Part shown: one piece after another, positions 1-5,760 of the stretch
Position numbering within the stretch: the first letter of the stretch is position 1
Layout of the letters: every line of letters begins with the position of its first letter
Assembly (NCBI GenBank): GCA_029267455.1
Contig: JAJUIX010000090.1
Coordinates: 1 to 5,760, forward strand
From: Enteractinococcus sp.
GTDB lineage: Bacteria; Actinomycetota; Actinomycetes; Actinomycetales; Micrococcaceae
DNA: 5,760 nucleotides
Direction of reading: 5' to 3'
Translations under genes and position numbers: made by a program
The notes under the pieces: model-generated
Told to the model about the DNA's origin: nothing
Databases searched by the model: none
The model's input: the letters and a program-made list of their open reading frames with translations, nothing else

Positions 1-808
1 ACAAGCATCGCGTGATTCATTGGCACAACTGCACGCCGAGCTGAAAGATACTCTTTCAGCCGGGGGAGTCGAACTCGGTGCCGAACTGTTTGCGGCTTTG
101 AAAGTGATCGACGACAACGGCGCCCTACGCCGTTCGGTCACCGACCCAACGGTTGAAGCCAAGCGACGTCAAGAACTCATTCGCAGGATCTTTACCAACC
201 AGATCTCGGCGCACGCCGTGACCGTATTGGAAAACCTTGCCGGTGCTCGTTGGACAACCGAACGTGAGTTCGGGGATGCAGTCGAAGAAATGGCTGCAAC
301 CGCTGCCGTCTACAGCGCTGAACAGGACGGTCTTGCCGGTCTGAAAACCCTCACCCAGCAGTTGTTGGAATTCAACCGCACCGTTGAATCTGACCACAAG
401 CTGCAGCGGGCGTTGACCGATCAGCAAGCACCGCTAACTGCCCGAGGCGACCTAGCTGACAAGTTGATGTCAGACCAGGCCCTACCAGCGGCCAAGCTGC
501 TGGTGCGTCAGGCCGTCGAACAACCTCGCGGCGCGAAACCTGTTGACCTTGTTCGTCGTTTCGCTGATTTGAGCGCACAGCAACAACGTCAGTGGATCGC
601 CGATGTGACGGTGGCCCGTCCACTCCAGCAAGCTCAGCTAGAACGTCTGGCTAAATCACTGTCGGCTACCTTCGGCCGTGATTTGACACTGAACGTCGAA
701 ACTGATCCGCGGCTGGTCGGCGGAATCCGGATCCAAGTTGGTGACGAAGTCATTGACTCCTCGGTCGCTTCGCGACTGAACGATCTGAATACTAAACTGG
801 CCGGCTGA
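1..808 (+). CDS. atpH: F1Fo ATP synthase subunit delta, 5' partial
   Basis: Delta subunit (OSCP family), the part of the peripheral stalk that ties the top of the F1 head to subunit b. The reading frame is open to the window edge (first full codon at position 2) and begins QASRDSLAQL, which matches the ASRE-SLA start typical of actinobacterial delta, so only the start codon and perhaps a few residues are missing. The in-frame TTG at 20 lies inside this conserved stretch and is unlikely to be the start. At least 268 residues are present, far more than the roughly 177 of E. coli delta; the extra length comes from two similar helical units beginning near residues 42 (LRRSVTD) and 134 (LQRALTD). 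The conserved family C-terminus, GGIRIQVGDEVIDSSV, is at residues 240-255. It precedes atpA as in other actinobacterial atp operons. Whether it is fused to b upstream cannot be seen, but the ASRDSLA start argues against that. Identity is very secure; only the start is uncertain. Confidence 0.96.
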   Translation, partial: QASRDSLAQLHAELKDTLSAGGVELGAELFAALKVIDDNGALRRSVTDPTVEAKRRQELIRRIFTNQISAHAVTVLENLAGARWTTEREFGDAVEEMAATAAVYSAEQDGLAGLKTLTQQLLEFNRTVESDHKLQRALTDQQAPLTARGDLADKLMSDQALPAAKLLVRQAVEQPRGAKPVDLVRRFADLSAQQQRQWIADVTVARPLQQAQLERLAKSLSATFGRDLTLNVETDPRLVGGIRIQVGDEVIDSSVASRLNDLNTKLAG

Positions 809-815
809 AACCGGC
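800..815 (+). other. small inverted repeat over the atpH stop codon
   Basis: GCCGG at 800-804 and CCGGC at 811-815 are perfect 5-bp complements around a 6-base loop that contains the atpH TGA. There is no T-run after it, so it is not an intrinsic terminator. It may be chance in GC-rich DNA; no function is claimed. Confidence 0.3.
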
Positions 816-836
816 ACTCGAAACATACACAACTAG

Positions 837-858
837 GCCCATCAGAACATGATGTGGC
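837..858 (+). other. bulged hairpin in the atpH-atpA spacer
   Basis: GCCCATCA (837-844) pairs with TGATG plus GGC (850-854 and 856-858), giving eight base pairs with one bulged T at 855 and a 5-base loop GAACA. It ends 23 bases before the atpA start and just upstream of the purine-rich ribosome binding region (AGAGAGCAGGG, 864-874). No T-tract follows. It could affect mRNA processing or atpA translation, but this is inference from pairing alone. Confidence 0.4.
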
Positions 859-881
859 ATTAAAGAGAGCAGGGACTGCAG

Positions 882-2519
882 ATGGCCGATTTGACCATCA
901 ACGCTGACGACGTCCGTGATGCCCTAAACGAGTTTGCGGAGTCGTACGAACCGGCCGACACCGAACGTGTCGAGGTTGGCTACGTAACCAGCGCAGCCGA
1001 CGGCATTGCCCGCGTGGAAGGTCTGCCTTCCGTGATGGCAAATGAATTGCTGCGTTTTGACAATGGCATCACCGGACTTGCACAAAACCTTGACCCACGC
1101 GAAATTGGTGTCGTCATTTTGGGCGACTTCCAAGACATTAGCGAAGGAATGAAAGTCTACCGCACCGGCGACGTTCTGTCGGTACCAGTCGGAGACCAAT
1201 TCATGGGTCGTGTCGTAAACCCACTGGGTGAACCAATTGACAACCTCGGCCCGATCGAGGCCGAGGACCGCCGTGCACTTGAACTGCAGGCACCAGGTGT
1301 CACCCAGCGTAAGTCGGTACACGAACCACTTCAGACCGGTATGAAGGCCATTGACGCCATGATCCCGATCGGTCGTGGCCAGCGCCAGCTGATCATTGGG
1401 GACCGTCAGACCGGTAAAACCGCTATTGGTGTCGACGCGATTCTGAACCAAAAAACCAACTGGGAGTCGGGGGATCCGAACAAACAGGTACGTTGTATCT
1501 ACGTTGCCGTTGGCCAGAAGGCATCCACGATCGCTTCGGTGCGTGCCACCCTTGAGCGTGAAGGTGCACTGGAATACACCACCATCGTTGCCTCCCCAGC
1601 ATCTGACCCAGCAGGCTTCAAGTACCTGGCGCCATACGCCGGCTCTGCGATTGGCCAGCACTGGATGTACGGTGGCAAACACGTCCTCATCATCTTTGAC
1701 GACCTGTCCAAACAGGCTGAAGCCTACCGTGCAGTTTCGCTCTTGCTGCGCCGCCCACCGGGCCGTGAAGCATACCCAGGCGACGTGTTCTACCTGCACT
1801 CCCGGTTGTTGGAACGTTGTGCCAAACTTTCCGACGACCTAGGTGCTGGTTCAATGACCGGACTGCCAATCGTGGAAACTAAAGCGAACGACGTCTCGGC
1901 GTACATTCCGACCAACGTTATTTCGATTACCGACGGTCAGATCTTCTTGCAGTCTGACCTATTCAACGCCAACCAGCGCCCAGCTGTTGACGTAGGTATT
2001 TCGGTATCGCGCGTTGGTGGTGACGCCCAAGTCAAGGCAATGAAGAAGGTTTCCGGTACCTTGAAGCTGGACCTGGCGCAGTACCGCGATATGGAAGCCT
2101 TTGCCATGTTCGCTTCTGACCTAGACGCCGCAACCCGACGCCAGTTGGCTCGTGGTGAACGCCTCATGGAACTGCTCAAGCAGCCGCAGTACACCCCGTA
2201 CCCGGTTGAAGAACAGGTCGTATCGATCTGGGCCGGCTCGCGAGGACACCTGGACGATGTGCCAGTCTCGGACGTGTTGCGCTTCGAATCCGAATTCATT
2301 CAGCACCTGCGTTTGAATAACGTTGCGCTGGACGATATCGCCGAAACCGGCCAGTTGACCGACGACACGGAACAAGCCCTGGTGCGCGAAGTCGAAAGCT
2401 TCAAGAAGGCGTTCTTGGCTCAAGGAGCTGACTCGCCAGTCCAGCCAGGACGCGAAGAGTTCGACGCCATCGAAGAAGACGCTGTCGAGCAAGAACGCAT
2501 CGTCCGCCAGAAACGCTGA
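882..2519 (+). CDS. atpA: F1Fo ATP synthase subunit alpha
   Basis: Non-catalytic nucleotide-binding subunit of the F1 head, alternating with beta in the alpha3 beta3 hexamer on the cytoplasmic side of the membrane. The 545-residue product has the N-terminal beta-barrel (about residues 28-95), the P-loop GDRQTGKT at 173-180, Walker B HVLIIFDD ending at D273-D274, and the alpha/beta family signature [10 protein letters not shown] ending just before the arginine finger R377, which reaches into the catalytic site of beta. A C-terminal helical domain follows. The protein is about 30 residues longer than E. coli alpha (513): the extension (about 515-545) starts at GADSPV, is rich in Glu and Asp, and ends RQKR. 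Actinobacterial alpha subunits carry such tails; in mycobacteria the tail represses ATP hydrolysis. The ATG at 882 is preceded by AGAGAGCAGGG at 864-874, and the start [15 protein letters not shown] fits actinobacterial homologues. It is separated from atpH by 73 bases and from atpG by 63 bases. Nothing appears broken. Confidence 0.99.
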   Translation: MADLTINADDVRDALNEFAESYEPADTERVEVGYVTSAADGIARVEGLPSVMANELLRFDNGITGLAQNLDPREIGVVILGDFQDISEGMKVYRTGDVLSVPVGDQFMGRVVNPLGEPIDNLGPIEAEDRRALELQAPGVTQRKSVHEPLQTGMKAIDAMIPIGRGQRQLIIGDRQTGKTAIGVDAILNQKTNWESGDPNKQVRCIYVAVGQKASTIASVRATLEREGALEYTTIVASPASDPAGFKYLAPYAGSAIGQHWMYGGKHVLIIFDDLSKQAEAYRAVSLLLRRPPGREAYPGDVFYLHSRLLERCAKLSDDLGAGSMTGLPIVETKANDVSAYIPTNVISITDGQIFLQSDLFNANQRPAVDVGISVSRVGGDAQVKAMKKVSGTLKLDLAQYRDMEAFAMFASDLDAATRRQLARGERLMELLKQPQYTPYPVEEQVVSIWAGSRGHLDDVPVSDVLRFESEFIQHLRLNNVALDDIAETGQLTDDTEQALVREVESFKKAFLAQGADSPVQPGREEFDAIEEDAVEQERIVRQKR

Positions 2520-2527
2520 TCGACCCT

Positions 2528-2560
2528 AGCATGTGGTGCCGGGGTCACCCGGCACCAGCT
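2528..2560 (+). other. strong GC-rich hairpin in the atpA-atpG spacer
   Basis: TGGTGCCGGG (2534-2543) and CCCGGCACCA (2548-2557) are perfect 10-bp complements around a 4-base loop GTCA. The stem can be extended by AGC (2528-2530) with GCT (2558-2560) if ATG (2531-2533) bulges out. The sequence after it, ATAGGTCACAG, has no T-run, so it does not look like a standard intrinsic terminator. It sits 8 bases after the atpA stop and ends 22 bases before the atpG start, next to the atpG Shine-Dalgarno site. Likely roles are transcript stabilisation or processing, partial attenuation, or tuning of gamma translation; which of these applies is not visible. Confidence 0.7.
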
Positions 2561-2569
2561 ATAGGTCAC

Positions 2570-2580
2570 AGAAAGGAAAA
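2570..2580 (+). promoter_or_regulatory. ribosome binding site of atpG
   Basis: The purine run AGAAAGGAAAA, with the AAAGGA core complementary to the 16S rRNA 3' end, lies a few bases before the ATG at 2583 and supports that start. It follows the hairpin at 2528-2560 by about ten bases, so folding of the spacer could influence access to it. Confidence 0.7.
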
Positions 2581-2582
2581 GC

Positions 2583-3479
2583 ATGTCAGCAGCCGATATT
2601 CGGGTCTTTCGCAATAAGATCGATTCGACGACGTCGATGAAGAAGATCTTCAATGCGATGGAACTGATCGCTACTTCGCGAATCGGTAAGGCACGCCAGC
2701 GTGTGGCAGCGTCGATGCCCTATGCGAATGCGATCACTCGGGCCGTATCCGCCGTGGCTTCACAGCAAGACATTGAGCACATCCTGACGTCGGAACCTGA
2801 AAATCCGCGTCGGGCCGCTGTACTCATCATGTCCAGTGACCGTGGTTTGGCCGGAGCGTATTCCGCGAACATCCTGCGCCACGCCGAGAGCCTGCTTGAA
2901 CGCCTCTCGGAAGAGGGCAAATCGTCGGATCTGTACCTGGTCGGACGCAAGGCTCAGGCGTACTTCGATTTCCGTAGACGTCCATATAAGAAATTCTGGA
3001 CCGGTTCGACCGATAACCCCGAGTTTGACGTCGCAAAGGACATCGGCGAAACACTCGTCGAAGCGTTCCTCACCGACTACGAAGACGGCGGTGTTGATGA
3101 AATTCACATCGTCTACACCCAATTCATTTCCATGGTCAAACAGGAACCGATGATTGTTCGCCTGCTGCCCCTGGAAGTCGTGGAAGAAGAAGTCACTGAT
3201 GAAAGTGAACTCCTTCCGCTCTACGAGTATGAACCCGCACCAGAAGAAGTCTTGGATGCGCTGCTACCAAAATACATCGAGTCGAGAATCTTCTCATCGA
3301 TGCTGCAGGCCGCCGCATCCGAACTGGCAAGCCGTCAGCAAGCCATGAGCGCCGCCGGTGATAACGCCGAAGACCTCATCCGTGAATACACCTTGCTGAT
3401 GAATAACGCCCGTCAGGCTTCCATTACTCAGGAGCTGACCGAACTCATCGCAGGTGCGGATGCACTTGCCGAGTCCTAA
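2583..3479 (+). CDS. atpG: F1Fo ATP synthase subunit gamma
   Basis: Gamma subunit, the central rotor shaft that couples rotation of the c-ring to catalysis in the alpha3 beta3 head. The 298-residue product begins with the long N-terminal helix: [20 protein letters not shown] followed by ELIATSR is the actinobacterial version of the family's T-KIT-AM--VA pattern. The middle holds the Rossmann-like domain (about residues 75-210; note [20 protein letters not shown] and [10 protein letters not shown]). The C-terminal helix carries the family signature [14 protein letters not shown] at 281-294, just before the stop. The length is slightly above E. coli gamma (287). An acidic stretch near residues 200-223 ([20 protein letters not shown]) is also seen in other actinobacterial gammas. 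The ATG at 2583 has a good Shine-Dalgarno sequence. The gene lies between atpA and atpD in the usual order and shows no frameshift or missing segment. Confidence 0.98.
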   Translation: MSAADIRVFRNKIDSTTSMKKIFNAMELIATSRIGKARQRVAASMPYANAITRAVSAVASQQDIEHILTSEPENPRRAAVLIMSSDRGLAGAYSANILRHAESLLERLSEEGKSSDLYLVGRKAQAYFDFRRRPYKKFWTGSTDNPEFDVAKDIGETLVEAFLTDYEDGGVDEIHIVYTQFISMVKQEPMIVRLLPLEVVEEEVTDESELLPLYEYEPAPEEVLDALLPKYIESRIFSSMLQAAASELASRQQAMSAAGDNAEDLIREYTLLMNNARQASITQELTELIAGADALAES

Positions 3480-4991
<1,512 letters not shown>

Positions 4992-4994
4992 CCC

Positions 4995-5264
4995 ATGGCC
5001 GATAACCTTCTGGATGTTGAAATCGTTGCCGAGGACCACTTCTTGTGGTCCGGGCAAGCCCGCTCAGTCTCAGCTCGCACCATTGACGGTGAGATCGGTA
5101 TTCTTCCCGGCCACACGCCGCTACTCGCGGTGCTGGGTGACGGCGAAGTCGTGATCGAAGCAGCCGATGGTGAAGCCGTGACAGCTCAAGCCAACGGTGG
5201 GTTCTTCTCGGTGGATAATGACCGAGTGACCATCGCCGCAACACAAGCGGAGCTGTCTGCGTAG
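4995..5264 (+). CDS. atpC: F1Fo ATP synthase subunit epsilon, short form
   Basis: Epsilon subunit, which binds gamma and the c-ring at the foot of the central stalk. The 89-residue product covers only the N-terminal beta-sandwich: LDVEIVAEDHFLWSGQARSV at the start, the hallmark GEIGILPGHTPLLAVLGDGE at about 32-51, and the strands GGFFSVDNDRVTIAA near the end. It stops at TAG 5262-5264 right after QAELSA, where E. coli epsilon (139 residues) and mycobacterial epsilon (about 121) continue into the two-helix C-terminal domain that can inhibit ATP hydrolysis. The sequence after the stop encodes a membrane protein, not helices of the epsilon type, so this is not a simple nonsense mutation of a full-length gene. 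Short epsilons of this size occur, to my knowledge, in some other actinobacteria. The start has a good ribosome binding site and lies three bases after atpD. The identity is secure. Confidence 0.95.
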   Translation: MADNLLDVEIVAEDHFLWSGQARSVSARTIDGEIGILPGHTPLLAVLGDGEVVIEAADGEAVTAQANGGFFSVDNDRVTIAATQAELSA

Positions 5265-5717
5265 ATGCCGTCGTGGCTGGCCTGGACGCTAGTTGGAATC
5301 GCCGTTGTAGCGTTCGTCGTTGTCGTGATCATCGCTTGGCGAGTGTTCACGCTGCTACGAACGCCGGGTTCCTTCAAAGCGCGCCTGGTCAGCAAGCACG
5401 ACACCTATCAACCCGGGAAACCCGTGGTCGTGTCCTATAACGAGTACTCCGTTGAAATCTTTTCGGTGTATTCCATTTGGCCTCGACCGCGCGTGTCCAT
5501 GCCGCGGCACTGCTTAGATGTGACCCGCATTCCTCGCCGTACCCGCATCAGGTCCTGGCTGCGCTTGGACGATACGGAAACCGGTGAACATGTCACGCTG
5601 GCAGCCGCGCACGAACACGTGTCAGAGCTGACCACCTGGTATGAATCCGGTCCCGCAATCGGGATCGGCCACTGGCGTGAGGCGCCACGAAGGCGACAAC
5701 GTCGCCGCTATTTCTAA
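5265..5717 (+). CDS. DUF2550 family membrane-anchored protein (Rv1312-like)
   Basis: A 150-residue protein of unknown function. Residues about 5-25 form a strongly hydrophobic helix (GIAVVAFVVVVIIAW) followed by arginines, which suggests a single N-terminal membrane anchor with the rest in the cytoplasm. The soluble part resembles the actinobacterial DUF2550 family, for which M. tuberculosis Rv1312 is an example: a segment SVEIFSVYSIWPRPRVSMPR (about residues 62-81) matches that family's strand followed by a WP-R-R turn, and the C-terminus ends WYES... then RRRQRRRYF, like the WLES... RARRRSY end of Rv1312. This comparison is from memory, not a search. The ATG directly follows the atpC TAG and is in the same frame; a weak GGAG at 5249-5252 lies 12 bases upstream, so translation probably depends on ribosomes ending atpC. 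Its conserved place after atpC hints at a link with ATP synthase or membrane energetics, but no function is established. Confidence 0.85.
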   Translation: MPSWLAWTLVGIAVVAFVVVVIIAWRVFTLLRTPGSFKARLVSKHDTYQPGKPVVVSYNEYSVEIFSVYSIWPRPRVSMPRHCLDVTRIPRRTRIRSWLRLDDTETGEHVTLAAAHEHVSELTTWYESGPAIGIGHWREAPRRRQRRRYF

Positions 5718-5760
5718 TTTCATAAGCACTGTCGGACGGCTGGTACGTGGATGGCCCGCC
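5718..5760 (+). other. 43-base 3' edge, no gene called
   Basis: After the DUF2550 stop there are 43 bases. No convincing start codon with a ribosome binding site, no hairpin with a T-run and no recognisable coding segment on either strand could be seen. The operon end or the next gene lies beyond the window. Confidence 0.5.

Noticed and set aside
809..881. A possible internal promoter before atpA
   Set aside because: The spacer has an AT-richer patch (CATTAAAG, about 858-865), but no paired -35 and -10 boxes with suitable spacing could be identified.
924..1799. A 291-codon open frame on the minus strand inside atpA
   Set aside because: It lies wholly opposite a clearly identified, motif-complete alpha gene. 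Its translation resembles no family I know and is explained by the biased codon use of the + strand gene.
2534..2557. The atpA-atpG hairpin as an intrinsic terminator
   Set aside because: The stem is strong but is followed by ATAGGTCACAG instead of a T-run, and the operon clearly continues with atpG, atpD and atpC.
5718..5760. Start or end of a further gene (for example nucS, which I recall near atp operons in some actinobacteria)
   Set aside because: Only 43 bases remain; short open frames exist on both strands but none has a start signal or recognisable residues.

Overview
The window holds the 3' part of a bacterial F-type ATP synthase operon, all on the + strand: atpH (delta, cut at the 5' edge), atpA (alpha), atpG (gamma), atpD (beta) and atpC (epsilon). 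A small membrane-anchored DUF2550 protein follows directly. The gene order, the long two-repeat delta subunit, the C-terminal tail on alpha and the DUF2550 gene after atpC (the position of Rv1312 in Mycobacterium tuberculosis) all point to an actinobacterium. The delta gene reads as a stand-alone protein of the Streptomyces/Actinomyces type, because an ASRDSLA-like N-terminus appears at the very edge of the window; it is not visibly the b-delta fusion of mycobacteria. Moderate GC (mid-50s percent by eye) and a very short epsilon (89 residues) would fit the Actinomycetaceae or a related host-associated group, but genus cannot be decided here.

Layout: delta 1-808; spacer of 73 bases with a bulged hairpin; alpha 882-2519; spacer of 63 bases with a perfect 10-bp GC-rich hairpin; gamma 2583-3479; spacer of 57 bases with a short hairpin and the Shine-Dalgarno site that places the beta start at 3537; beta 3537-4991; a 3-base gap; epsilon 4995-5264; no gap; DUF2550 protein 5265-5717; then 43 bases in which no gene can be called. 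No stretch longer than 300 bases lacks a gene. No tRNA, rRNA, CRISPR array, insertion sequence or phage gene was seen.

The five atp genes make the F1 head (alpha3 beta3 gamma epsilon) and the delta stator link; a, c and b would be encoded upstream of the window. All catalytic and nucleotide-binding motifs of alpha and beta are intact, so the enzyme should work. Two regulatory features stand out: epsilon lacks the C-terminal helical domain that inhibits ATP hydrolysis in other bacteria, while alpha carries an actinobacterial C-terminal tail of the kind that suppresses hydrolysis in mycobacteria. I found no undescribed system; this is a housekeeping operon with a few points worth checking.
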